NCBI GenBank assembly: GCA_020848735.1 | Contig: JADLHO010000090.1 | Location: 22,131 to 86,130, forward strand | Reading direction: 5' to 3' | DNA length: 64,000 nt | Source: Planctomycetota bacterium | GTDB taxonomy: Bacteria > Planctomycetota > UBA1135 > UBA2386 | Shown here: positions 7,904 to 15,946 of the stretch, in pieces | How positions within the stretch are numbered: position 1 is the stretch's first letter | How the letters are laid out: each line of letters begins with the position of its first letter | Made by a program: the position numbers and the translations under genes | Notes under the pieces: generated by a model | What the model was told of the DNA's origin: nothing | The model's database searches: none | The model's input: only the letters and a program-made list of their open reading frames with translations

Positions 7904-8562
7904 CGTGAAGCTCCGCTGTTCTCGCCGGGCTCGCGGCGCAGACCGCTCCGGCCCTCCGCACGGCTGCCGGGCACCAGGTCCGGATAGCGCTTCTCGAGCA
8001 GGTCCTTGAAGCGCTGCCGCGCGCGGAAGAGCCGCGACTCGACGGTGCCCATCTGCAGCCCGAGCGTCTCCGCGAGCTGCGTGTAGGAGAGGTCCTCGAA
8101 CTCCCGCAGCAGGAGGATCGTGCGGTACTTCTCCGGCAGTTCGTCGAGGAGCTCGCGCGTCACCCGACGGAGTTCGTCGTCGAGCACCGGCTGGCTCGGG
8201 GATGCGCCGTCGCTCCGCGCGGACGGGCTCGCGTCGAGCTCGCTCTCGTCTTCCACCAGCCGGAGGCGCCGGCGTCCGACCCGCCCGAAGTGGTCGTTCA
8301 CCGTGTTCACCGCCACGCGGTAGATCCAGGTGAAGAGGGCCGCGTCGCGCTGGAAGGTGTGCAGCTTGCGGAACACCTTCACGAAGACCTCCTGCGCGAG
8401 ATCCTCGGCCTCACCGTGGTCGCGCGTGAACCGCGAGACCAGCCGGAAGACCCGGTCCTGGTAGCGATCCATCAGCGTCCCGAAGGCCGAGCCCTCGCCC
8501 GCCAGCACGGCGTCGATCAGCGCGTCGTCGGAGATCTCGGTCATGCGGCGGAGCGCGAACAT
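7900..8562 (-). CDS. ECF RNA polymerase sigma factor (RpoE-like)
   Basis: A 220-residue sigma-70 factor of the extracytoplasmic-function type. Region 2 spans about 29-98 with the core-binding helix DLAQEVFVKVFRKL and the -10 recognition part FTWIYRVAVNTVNDHF; region 4 spans about 140-195 with LPEKYRTILLLREFEDLSY and the helix-turn-helix MGTVESRLFRARQRF. It is followed in overlap by its anti-sigma factor. Two starts are possible: ATG 8562 (used here) or ATG 8544, which begins MTEISDDAL; neither has a strong ribosome-binding site. A 35-residue tail after region 4 is unusual but unremarkable. Confidence 0.92.
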   Translation of the reverse strand: MFALRRMTEISDDALIDAVLAGEGSAFGTLMDRYQDRVFRLVSRFTRDHGEAEDLAQEVFVKVFRKLHTFQRDAALFTWIYRVAVNTVNDHFGRVGRRRLRLVEDESELDASPSARSDGASPSQPVLDDELRRVTRELLDELPEKYRTILLLREFEDLSYTQLAETLGLQMGTVESRLFRARQRFKDLLEKRYPDLVPGSRAEGRSGLRREPGENSGASR

Positions 8563-8583
8563 GGCCGCCCTTGGAGGGGGGCG

Positions 8584-8604
8584 GCGCCGGGTTTCTTCCG
8601 GCGC
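8584..8604. promoter_or_regulatory. Perfect inverted repeat in the sigma factor / hydrolase divergent region
   Basis: GCGCCGG (8584-8590) and CCGGCGC (8598-8604) are perfect 7-base inverted repeats around GTTTCTT, 22 bases upstream of the sigma factor start, in the 147-base space between divergent genes. It could be an operator, a leader hairpin in the sigma mRNA, or chance. Two G runs (GGGGGG near 8576 and GGGGGGG near 8633) flank it. Confidence 0.3.
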
Positions 8605-8709
8605 ATCTTGGGGGAGCGGACCGGGCGATCCCAGGGGGGGATGCCGGCGCGCTCGCTCCCATCGGCGCGGCGCAGGTCGGCCGCGACGCCATGATGGCCC
8701 GCCGCCGCC

Positions 8710-10806
8710 ATGCGCCTCGCTCGCCTCGCCGTCTCCCTGCTCCTCGCGACTCCGCTCGCCGCGCAATGCTCCGACCCGGCTCGCCCGGCGGCGGGCTTCG
8801 CCGTCACGCTGGATGCCGACCGGCTCCTGAACTACGGCGACGGCTACCGCACCCGCGTCGACCTGCGCTACCCGAGCGTGGCGCCCGGCCCCTGCGGCTG
8901 GCCCCTGCTGGTGGCCGTGCACGGCTTTCCGGGCAGCAAGGCAGGACCCGTCGGAACGATGGCCGCGGAGTATGCGGCGCGGGGCTACTGCGTGGTGACC
9001 TACGACGTGCGCGGCCAGGGCAGCGCGATCGGCCTCAATCCCGGTCGCGGAACGACGCTGATGGGACTCACCGAGTGGCTCGACATGTTCGAGCTCATGG
9101 AGTGGACGGCCGCCGCGTTCCCGGGTCTCGTCGACCTCCAGCGCATCGGCGTGCTCGGCATCAGCCAGGGCGGCGCGCATTCGTTCGCCGCAGCGGCGTG
9201 GTCCGGCCGGACGCCGCCGCCCAATCCGCGCCGCAGCGCCCCGTTCCCGGTCGTGAAGGCCGTGGCACCGACGGTGATGGTGCCGAGCCACACGGACGCC
9301 GCCACGCTCGACGGCACCGCGTTCGTCGACACCTGGGCGAACCTCGCGTTCGCCACCGCGGCGCCCCAGGTGGCGATGGACCCGACCTTCCAGGCGGTGA
9401 TGCGCGGCTACCTGCTCGCCGACGATCCCGCAGGGATGCGGGCCTGGATGCTGGCCGACCCCGGCCGCGACTTCGCGCCCCTGCTCGCGTCGTCGAACAC
9501 CGCGGTGCTGGCGACCATGGCCTGGCTCGACCACGGCATGAACGCCGATGCGACGATCGCGGCGCTCGAGAGCATGAACGCGGCACGGGGCCGCCGTGTG
9601 CTGCTCAGCACCGGCAACCACGGCACACCCGTCAATGCGCATGAGGAGGCGCGTGCGAGCGCCGAGCGTCACGCGTGGTTCGATCGCTTCCTCAAGTCCA
9701 CAGCGGAGCCCGTCGAGCTCGGACCGGCGGTGCTGAGCGCGTGCCTTCCGGCCACCCCGGGGGCCTATCTGTCCGCGACGACGCTCTGGCGCCAGCGCGC
9801 CGACACCTCGTTCCCGCCGCCCGACCTCGTCCCGACGCGCTTCTACCTGCGGCAGGGCGCGGCGCTGTCGACCCAAGCCCCGTCGGGCCAGGAGACTCCC
9901 GAGACGATCACCCATTCCGTGCCGGCGGGTTACGACCTCGCGGCCTGGCGCGCCGACGGTGCCGGCCAGAACCTCGCGCTCGCTCTCGCGCGCATGCCCC
10001 TGTCGCAGGCGGTGTACGAGACCGCGCCGCTCGCCGCCGACCTCGAATTGGCGGGCTCACCGCAGCTCCGTCTCGAACTCAGCCCGCAGCAGGGCAAGTT
10101 CCTCCTGGCCGCCCGCCTCGAGAGCCTGGTGCCCGGCAACGCGGCGCAGGTGCTCTCCCACGGCGGCCTCGGCGTGCGCCAGGCCGGTGCGCCGCAGCCG
10201 GCGACGCTCGAGATCCAGCTCGGCGCCACGGCCTGCGTCGTGCCCGCCGGCGCGCGGCTGCGCCTGACGCTGCAGAACCATTACCTGTCCAAGGCCGCGG
10301 CGACCGACGCGTTCCGCTACCTGCCCTTCTTCAGCAATGCGCAGGTGGCCATCGAACATCGCCCCGGCGCGGCGTCGTGGCTCGCGCTGCCCCTGCGCCC
10401 CTCCGTGCGCGTCGACGTGGCGACGGCGAGCACGGAGCTCTCGCTCGCCGCTCCCGCCCCCGTCGCCTTCGAGCTGCGCAGCTCTCCCGCGCAGGCCGGC
10501 GCCGCGTATTGGCTGCTCGCGTCGTTGACCGGTCAGGGACCGGCCTTGCCGCTCTCGTCCTCCGCCTGGCTGCACCTCGCACCCGACGCGCTCACGCTGG
10601 CCTTCCTCGACGCGACCAACTCACCGCTCCTGCCCGGCTTCGCCGGTGTGCTCGACGCCTCCGGACGGGCCCATGCCTCGATGGCGCTCGGTGCGCTGGC
10701 GCCGCTGCCCACCGCATTGCAGGGATTGCGCCTGCACGTGGCGCCGGTGCTTCTGCAGGGCAACGAGCTCGGCGCCGGAGCGCCCATTGCGTTGGCATTG
10801 CGTTGA
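8710..10806 (+). CDS. Secreted alpha/beta hydrolase of the CocE/NonD, X-Pro peptidase S15 type
   Basis: A 698-residue exported protein. Residues 1-18 form a signal peptide (RLARLAVSLLLATPLAAQ). The hydrolase domain (about 40-335) shows AVHGFPG near 75, TYDVRGQG, the nucleophile elbow GISQGG with Ser152, and a likely catalytic His304 in STGNHGTP. A jelly-roll region follows (about 345-560), with THSVPAGYDL and the PAGARLRLTLQNH segment typical of the S15/CocE C-terminal beta domain. The last 110 residues are an extra beta-rich domain (FELRSS, YWLLAS, GVLDASGRAH) of a kind I associate with planctomycete secreted proteins. Substrate could be an ester or a prolyl peptide. It is monocistronic and divergent from the sigma gene. 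Confidence 0.85.
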   Translation: MRLARLAVSLLLATPLAAQCSDPARPAAGFAVTLDADRLLNYGDGYRTRVDLRYPSVAPGPCGWPLLVAVHGFPGSKAGPVGTMAAEYAARGYCVVTYDVRGQGSAIGLNPGRGTTLMGLTEWLDMFELMEWTAAAFPGLVDLQRIGVLGISQGGAHSFAAAAWSGRTPPPNPRRSAPFPVVKAVAPTVMVPSHTDAATLDGTAFVDTWANLAFATAAPQVAMDPTFQAVMRGYLLADDPAGMRAWMLADPGRDFAPLLASSNTAVLATMAWLDHGMNADATIAALESMNAARGRRVLLSTGNHGTPVNAHEEARASAERHAWFDRFLKSTAEPVELGPAVLSACLPATPGAYLSATTLWRQRADTSFPPPDLVPTRFYLRQGAALSTQAPSGQETPETITHSVPAGYDLAAWRADGAGQNLALALARMPLSQAVYETAPLAADLELAGSPQLRLELSPQQGKFLLAARLESLVPGNAAQVLSHGGLGVRQAGAPQPATLEIQLGATACVVPAGARLRLTLQNHYLSKAAATDAFRYLPFFSNAQVAIEHRPGAASWLALPLRPSVRVDVATASTELSLAAPAPVAFELRSSPAQAGAAYWLLASLTGQGPALPLSSSAWLHLAPDALTLAFLDATNSPLLPGFAGVLDASGRAHASMALGALAPLPTALQGLRLHVAPVLLQGNELGAGAPIALALR

Positions 10807-10861
10807 GTGGGTGCACCGTGACGAAGCGACCGTCAGGTCGTCGCCCCGCACGCGCTCGGTC

Positions 10862-10889
10862 CGAGGGCGAGGCCCGGATCAGGCCCTCG
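10862..10889. terminator. Hairpin at the convergent hydrolase / aminotransferase end
   Basis: CGAGGGC (10862-10868) and GCCCTCG (10883-10889) are perfect reverse complements, and the aminotransferase stop codon (10879-10881) lies between them. A second small hairpin, CGACC-GTCA-GGTCG, sits at 10827-10840, nearer the hydrolase stop. Either could terminate transcription; no U tract is present. Confidence 0.4.
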
Positions 10890-12036
10890 ATGCCGCAGCG
10901 AACGCGGCGGCACTGAGTTCGATCTCCTGCTCGCCGTGCGCCACGCAGGGCAGGAAATGGCCGAAGGAGAAGACGCCTGCGGATCGCGCCAGGGCGAGCA
11001 GCCTTCGGCGGAGCTCCGGAGCTGCGATCAGCGTCTGCATGGCCGGATGGCCGCCGAGCCGCACCTCTTCCGGGCAGCCGCCGAACGCCTTCGTCAGTCG
11101 ATCCCGGAGATGCATGCCGATGTCGTGCAGCTTGCCGGCCACATCCTCCCGAGCGTGGACGCGCAGCGTCGCGCGCGCCGCCGCGAGCGCCAGGGTCTCC
11201 CCACGCATCGTCATTCCGTACGCCACGCGCGGCAGGACGTCGATGAGATCCGCGCGCCCGACCAGTGCCGAGAGCGGGAGCCCGTTCGCCAACGCCTTGC
11301 CGAAGCACGCGAGGTCCGGCGTGACGCCGAACAAAGCCTGCGCGCCGCCCCGCGCGACACGGAAGCCGGTCACCATCTCGTCGAAGACGAGCAATGCGCC
11401 GTGTGCCTGCGTCAATGCGCGAAGACCCTCGAGCCAACCCGGCGGTGGCAAGGTCTCGCGCATGGGCTCGAGGATGACCGCCGCGATCTGCCCCGCGTGC
11501 TCGGCGAAGATGCCACGCACGCCCTCGAGGTCGCCGTAGACCAGCGGGTGGACGAGACCGCGCAGCACCGCCGGCACGCCCTCGGCGGCGCGATTGGCCG
11601 CGATCGTCCAATCGTGGAAGCCGTGGTACCCGCACTGGAGGACCCCCTCGCGACCGGTCACGGCGCGGGCGATCCGCACGGCCGCCGTGCAGACGTCGGA
11701 GCCGTTCTTGCCGAACGCGACCTTCTCCGCACACGGGATCATCGAGCAGAGCAGCTCCGCGACCTCGATCTCGAGCCGATGCGGGAACGAGAAGATCGTG
11801 CCCTCGGCAAGACCCGCGCTCACCGCGGCATCGACCTCCGGATGTCGATAGCCAAGGGCGAGTGCGCCGAAGCCCATGTTCCAGTCGACGAAGCGCTGCC
11901 CGCCCAGGTCCTCGACCCACGCGCCATCGCCTCGGTTCGCGATCAGCGGCTCGCCCTCCGCGGTGAGGGACTCGTCGCGCCACCCGATGCCGAGCAGTGC
12001 GCGACCGCGTCGCCGCAGGCCCGGGACGTCATTCAT
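10879..12036 (-). CDS. Class III aminotransferase (glutamate-1-semialdehyde mutase-like)
   Basis: A 385-residue PLP enzyme of fold type I. Recognisable blocks are DWNMGFGALALGYRHP, FGKNGSDVCTAAVRIAR near 108-124, the PLP-ring contact DEMVTGFR with Asp219, and the Schiff-base lysine Lys247 in ACFGKALANGLP. The GSD and YHG features follow the glutamate-1-semialdehyde aminomutase and sugar-nucleotide aminotransferase branch, but the protein is shorter than HemL (about 425) and does not sit with heme genes, so a specialised amino transfer is more likely. Its ATG overlaps the stop of the enoyl-CoA-hydratase-like gene (ATGA), indicating a shared pathway. Confidence 0.85.
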   Translation of the reverse strand: MNDVPGLRRRGRALLGIGWRDESLTAEGEPLIANRGDGAWVEDLGGQRFVDWNMGFGALALGYRHPEVDAAVSAGLAEGTIFSFPHRLEIEVAELLCSMIPCAEKVAFGKNGSDVCTAAVRIARAVTGREGVLQCGYHGFHDWTIAANRAAEGVPAVLRGLVHPLVYGDLEGVRGIFAEHAGQIAAVILEPMRETLPPPGWLEGLRALTQAHGALLVFDEMVTGFRVARGGAQALFGVTPDLACFGKALANGLPLSALVGRADLIDVLPRVAYGMTMRGETLALAAARATLRVHAREDVAGKLHDIGMHLRDRLTKAFGGCPEEVRLGGHPAMQTLIAAPELRRRLLALARSAGVFSFGHFLPCVAHGEQEIELSAAAFAAASRA

Positions 12037-12815
12037 CCGTGCTGCCACCGCGGTTCGCGCTGCTCGAGCACCGCTCGCACGCCCTCCTGCGCGTCGTGCG
12101 TGGGCAGCAGGCCATCCACATACAGCGCCTCGACCTGTTCGAGACCGGCGAGGACCCGGGAGCGGAAACCGAGGTCCACGGCGCGGAGCGCGAGGCGCAG
12201 GCTCGAAGCCGAGAGATTCGACAGGAAATGCCGGACCTCGGTGATCGCGAACGCCTCGGGGTTCTCGACCGCGTGGTCGACGAGGTGCATCCAGCTCGCC
12301 TCGCGGGCGTTCTTCACATACCCGGTCGCGCAGAGCTCCGCAGCGGCGCCACGGCCGATCCTCTCGGGAAGCACCACGGCCGCGACCGGCGGGAACAGCC
12401 CCATTGCGATCTCCGGAAGCCCGAGCATCGCGTCGGGCGCGCCATAGACGCGGTTGCAGATGCGCGCCAGCTCCAGTCCGCGACCCTTGCACTCCCCGGT
12501 GACCACCGCGATCCGGAACACGGGAACGTCGAGGATGAGTCGGATCAGCGTGAGCCAGGCGCGCAGGGACTCCGCGCCTCGTTCCGGCAACAGCTCCCGG
12601 GGATCGGCCCCGAGGGAGAAGTGCGCCCCGGCGCCGACCAGCAGCGTGGCGCGGAGCCCCGGCGCCGACGCCGCGGCGCGGAACACCTCGGTCAGGTCGC
12701 GCACCATGGTGTCGTCGAGCCGGTTCTCCGGCGGACGGTTCAGCACCACACGCCAGAATGCGCCGCCATCCCAGGACTCGACGCGAACCGCGCTGTCGAA
12801 CAGGGTCTCTTGCAT
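12033..12815 (-). CDS. Enoyl-CoA hydratase/isomerase family protein
   Basis: A 260-residue crotonase-fold protein. The oxyanion-hole segments are visible as HFSLGADPREL (near 70) and GECKGRGLELARICN (near 108), followed by LGLPEIAMGLFPP, the usual substrate-side loop. Crotonase-fold enzymes hydrate, isomerise or cleave acyl-CoA or similar thioesters; the pattern also fits dienoyl-CoA hydratases such as those of benzoyl-CoA degradation, but that is weak. ATG 12815 was chosen because GAGAGG lies about ten bases upstream; an in-frame ATG at 12866 would add 17 Arg-rich residues. It is coupled to the aminotransferase downstream. Confidence 0.8.
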   Translation of the reverse strand: MQETLFDSAVRVESWDGGAFWRVVLNRPPENRLDDTMVRDLTEVFRAAASAPGLRATLLVGAGAHFSLGADPRELLPERGAESLRAWLTLIRLILDVPVFRIAVVTGECKGRGLELARICNRVYGAPDAMLGLPEIAMGLFPPVAAVVLPERIGRGAAAELCATGYVKNAREASWMHLVDHAVENPEAFAITEVRHFLSNLSASSLRLALRAVDLGFRSRVLAGLEQVEALYVDGLLPTHDAQEGVRAVLEQREPRWQHG

Positions 12816-12884
12816 GGGTCGGTGCCTCTCGCTCCGTCTCCTCGTCGAGGTCTCGCGCAGTTCCATCCCTGCGACGCACGAGGG

Positions 12885-13652
12885 TCATCCCGGCCGACGA
12901 CCCTGAGTCCATCGCAGGACATACCAGATCGACGCGCCGGACATCAGCCGCCAGGCCGCGAGCTCCGACCGCGCGAGGTCCAATTCGGCCGCCGTCGCGA
13001 ATCCCCCGCCCAGGAGCACGTCGCGGGCGCCGCCGAGGATCCCGAGGAGGCGCTCCACCGCATGTGCGAACAGGGGGTCCCCCGCGCAGACGTCGAAGGA
13101 CAGCGAGCGATTGCGAAGTGCCGTTGCCCCACCGGCGGCGAGCAACTCGACCAACCGCCGGCCCACGATCGAGTCGTTGCCACGGGAATCGAAGCAGCGC
13201 AGATAGGCCGCCCATGCGCGGGAGAAGTGGTGGCACTCCGGCCAGAGGCACAGCGCCTCGTGGTCGTCGTCCGCGAGCACGACGCGGCCCCCGCGCCGCA
13301 CCGCCCGCATCATCTGCACGACCACGTTGGCAGGATCGCGCGCCGACTCGAGCAGGAACCGCGCGTGGACGACATCGAAGCCACCCCATTCCTCGTCGCG
13401 CAAGGGCAGCGCATGCGCATCGCCGAGCCGGTACTCGACTTGCGGAGAACGGGACCGTGCGAGGTCGAGGGCCCGGGCGTCGCGATCCACGGCGACGACA
13501 CGCCGTGCCCGCGACGCGATCCGTGCCGTGAACTCCCCCTCTCCACAGCCGAGATCGAGCACCAGTTCGTCAGCCCGGGGAGACAGTGCCTCGAGACATC
13601 CCGGATCCAGGAGCTGGCGAAGCAAGACCCCGCAGTCGTCCATCGTCGGCAT
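12885..13652 (-). CDS. Class I SAM-dependent methyltransferase
   Basis: A 255-residue methyltransferase. Motif I is LVLDLGCGEGEF, the acidic residue after strand 2 is in VVAVDRDARALDLA, and motif post-II/IV reads FDVVHARFLLE, followed by VRRGGRVVLADDDHEA. The substrate-binding C-terminal half is not family-specific. It begins the coupled set of methyltransferase, crotonase-like protein and aminotransferase, separated from the second by about 70 bases. A GTG at 13724 would add 24 Pro-rich residues and cannot be excluded. The gene is divergent from the radical SAM gene across a region of about 160 bases that must hold both promoters. Confidence 0.82.
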   Translation of the reverse strand: MPTMDDCGVLLRQLLDPGCLEALSPRADELVLDLGCGEGEFTARIASRARRVVAVDRDARALDLARSRSPQVEYRLGDAHALPLRDEEWGGFDVVHARFLLESARDPANVVVQMMRAVRRGGRVVLADDDHEALCLWPECHHFSRAWAAYLRCFDSRGNDSIVGRRLVELLAAGGATALRNRSLSFDVCAGDPLFAHAVERLLGILGGARDVLLGGGFATAAELDLARSELAAWRLMSGASIWYVLRWTQGRRPG

Positions 13653-13808
13653 CTCGACGCACGACGGCGGGACCCCGATGTCGGCCGGCGGAGTCTCGCG
13701 GGGACGAGGCGGTGTATGCGTCACGCGCGAGACATTAGCCTGCGCGCAGGCTCGGGACCTCGACTCGAGAGGCGCGCCACCTGGGACACGGAACGAAGGA
13801 CGGAATGC

Positions 13809-15350
13809 ATGGACCTCCTGATGCCCTCCGGACGCCCCGCCACGGGCAGGGTCGCGTTGCTGGTCCCGCGCTGGACGGACCGCGGAGCACGCGAGCCGCA
13901 GGGCACTCCCTTCCGTGTCTTCAACTTCGGGGCGGCCTTGCTCGAGGCCGGCAACGAGCTGCTCTTCGTCGACCAGGAGCGCGACCTCGACCGCGCCGAT
14001 CGCCGGGCGGAGATCGCCGCAGCGCTCGCCGGCTGTGAGGCCGCATTCGTGTGGATGAACGAGCTCTATCCCTCGAACCAGACGCTCAATGCCCTCCGTC
14101 TCGCCGAGCTCGCCAAGTCGTCGCGGGCCGCCCTCCCGGTGATCGTCGGCGGCGAATTCATCACGATCTGTCCCCCGGGACTCCTCGACCTCGCCGCACC
14201 GATCGACTTCTTCCTCCGCGGGTACGGCGAACGGTCCGCACCGATGCTCCTCGCGGCATTGAGGGCCGGACACCTGCCCGTGGATGTCCCCGGCATCGTC
14301 TTCCGCGGCGCGGACGGCGGCGTGGCTCACGTCCCGCCCTCACGCCAGCCCGACTTCACTGCGGAGTACCTCGCGCTCTACCGGCTGGTCGACATGCGCC
14401 CCTACATCCAGCGTGGCGGTGTCTTCGGCAACGACCAACCCACGCTGACCGTCAGCTTCGGTCGCGGCTGCACCAAGGGGTGCGCGTTCTGTGCGTGGAG
14501 CAATCACCCGTCACGCGTGCTTCCTGCCCAGGACTGCTTCGACGTCCTCGCCGCGTTGCGCGACCGTTACGGGGTGAAGCAGTTCCACATCGGCGAGCTC
14601 GACTTCTTCATGAGCCGACCGCGGGGCCTCGAACTCGCCGATCTGCTCGCGAGTCGCCGTCCCGACGTCGTGTGGTTCGCGCTCGGCTCGCCGATCGATC
14701 TGATCCGTTACGGCGACGCGGACTGGGATCGGCTCCGCGCCGGTGGACTCCGGAAGGTCGAACTGGGTAGCGAATCCGGCTCGACCGATGTCCTGCAACG
14801 CATCGGCAAGCGCCACACGGCCGAGCACGTGTTCGCGATCAGTCAGAAGATGCTCGAGCGCGGCATCGTCCCCATGAACAACTTCCTCTTCGGCTTCCCC
14901 GGAGAGACGCGCGCCGACCGCGCGCAGACGCTGGCGCTCGTCGATCGCATACGGAGCATCGCTCCGGACATGAACCACTTCACCTACCGCTACTACCAGC
15001 CGGTCTGGGACACGGCGCTCGGCGAACTCGCGCTGGCGGCGGCCCCGTCCCCGGTGACCAGCCTCGATCGATGGCTCGCCGAGCGCCCGCTCTTCGTTCG
15101 CGAGGACGTCCGCACCATGCCGTGGCTACCACACGAGGACGAGCTCGAGATCAAGGCGCTCGTCAACCATGACCTACCCCTCGCCACCTCCCGACAGCCG
15201 GTCCCCGGCAGACTCCGACATGCCTTCTACCGCGTCCTGCGCCGACGCGCTCAGCGTCGGCTCCGTGAGGGTCGCCCTGGACCGCGCTGGGAACGCCGGC
15301 TCTACGAACGCCTGATCGCGCTTCCCCTCGACAAGACCTATGTCGACTGA
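13809..15350 (+). CDS. Radical SAM protein with N-terminal cobalamin-binding-like domain
   Basis: A 513-residue protein. Residues about 1-170 form a Rossmann-like domain as in B12-binding radical SAM enzymes (GTPFRVFNFGAALLEAGN, LPVIVGGEFITI, FFLRGYGE), but the DxHxxG motif that ligates cobalamin from below is not visible. The radical SAM core starts near 205 with Cys221-x3-Cys225-x2-Cys228 in GCTKGCAFCAW, which binds the 4Fe-4S cluster that cleaves SAM. LGSESGSTDVL and NNFLFGFPGET are conserved later motifs. About 110 residues follow the barrel. Reactions in this group include methylation and ring or C-C bond changes; the substrate is unknown. Its 3' end overlaps the convergent hydroxylase gene by 13 bases. 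Confidence 0.9.
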   Translation: MDLLMPSGRPATGRVALLVPRWTDRGAREPQGTPFRVFNFGAALLEAGNELLFVDQERDLDRADRRAEIAAALAGCEAAFVWMNELYPSNQTLNALRLAELAKSSRAALPVIVGGEFITICPPGLLDLAAPIDFFLRGYGERSAPMLLAALRAGHLPVDVPGIVFRGADGGVAHVPPSRQPDFTAEYLALYRLVDMRPYIQRGGVFGNDQPTLTVSFGRGCTKGCAFCAWSNHPSRVLPAQDCFDVLAALRDRYGVKQFHIGELDFFMSRPRGLELADLLASRRPDVVWFALGSPIDLIRYGDADWDRLRAGGLRKVELGSESGSTDVLQRIGKRHTAEHVFAISQKMLERGIVPMNNFLFGFPGETRADRAQTLALVDRIRSIAPDMNHFTYRYYQPVWDTALGELALAAAPSPVTSLDRWLAERPLFVREDVRTMPWLPHEDELEIKALVNHDLPLATSRQPVPGRLRHAFYRVLRRRAQRRLREGRPGPRWERRLYERLIALPLDKTYVD

Positions 15351-15946
15351 CGGGCGTCCTCATCGGGTCGATATGCGGTGCGACCGAGGTGCACGTCTCC
15401 ACGCACCGCGCGCACCGCAGCGGCTTCGGCGGGCCCGAGCCGGATGTCGACGAGCAGGACGTCTCGCGGCAGCGCGCCCTGGTTCTGCGACGAATGCGTC
15501 ATCGAGTGGTCGATGAGCAGGTGGTGCCGGCGACCGGTCACCCGGCGCTCACCAGGGAACTCGAGCTCGGCGCACGGCTGCGGACCGAAGCCGAGATGGA
15601 AGCGCAGGACGTCGACGCCCGGCCGGTCCGTGTGCGGCCGGATGAACGTGCCGGGCATCAGACGCGAGAATCCCGCGAGCAGCACCTGCGGCTCCTGCGC
15701 GAGGAGCGCGCTCGACCTCGGGCATTGCCGTCGAGCCCGATCGAGATCGAAGCCCAAGGGAAGCGGGTCCAGCCTGGCGACGATCGGGTAGACGAACCAC
15801 TCCCCCGAGTAGACGTCGTAGTCGAACCACGGGATGAAGTCGTCCTGGGTCAATGCGGCGAGCTCGCTCGCGAACACGTCGAAGGCGTCCGCGAGCCGAC
15901 CGCACAGCGGCACCAGCTCGGGGGCGATGAAACCGGATCTGCTCAT
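15338..15946 (-). CDS. Aspartyl/asparaginyl beta-hydroxylase-like dioxygenase
   Basis: A 202-residue 2-oxoglutarate/Fe(II) dioxygenase of the Asp_Arg_Hydrox family. The metal ligands are seen as HTD in RPHTDRPG and a distal His in HHLLIDHSMTHSSQNQ; RFHLGFGPQPCAELEF matches the strand between them, and the following Arg (GERRVTG) is placed to bind 2-oxoglutarate. Family members hydroxylate Asp or Asn side chains in proteins, or lipids and small amino acids in bacteria. Its ATG overlaps the stop of the CotH-beta-helix gene (ATGA at 15943-15946), so the kinase-like protein and hydroxylase are made together. Confidence 0.88.
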   Translation of the reverse strand: MSRSGFIAPELVPLCGRLADAFDVFASELAALTQDDFIPWFDYDVYSGEWFVYPIVARLDPLPLGFDLDRARRQCPRSSALLAQEPQVLLAGFSRLMPGTFIRPHTDRPGVDVLRFHLGFGPQPCAELEFPGERRVTGRRHHLLIDHSMTHSSQNQGALPRDVLLVDIRLGPAEAAAVRAVRGDVHLGRTAYRPDEDARQST

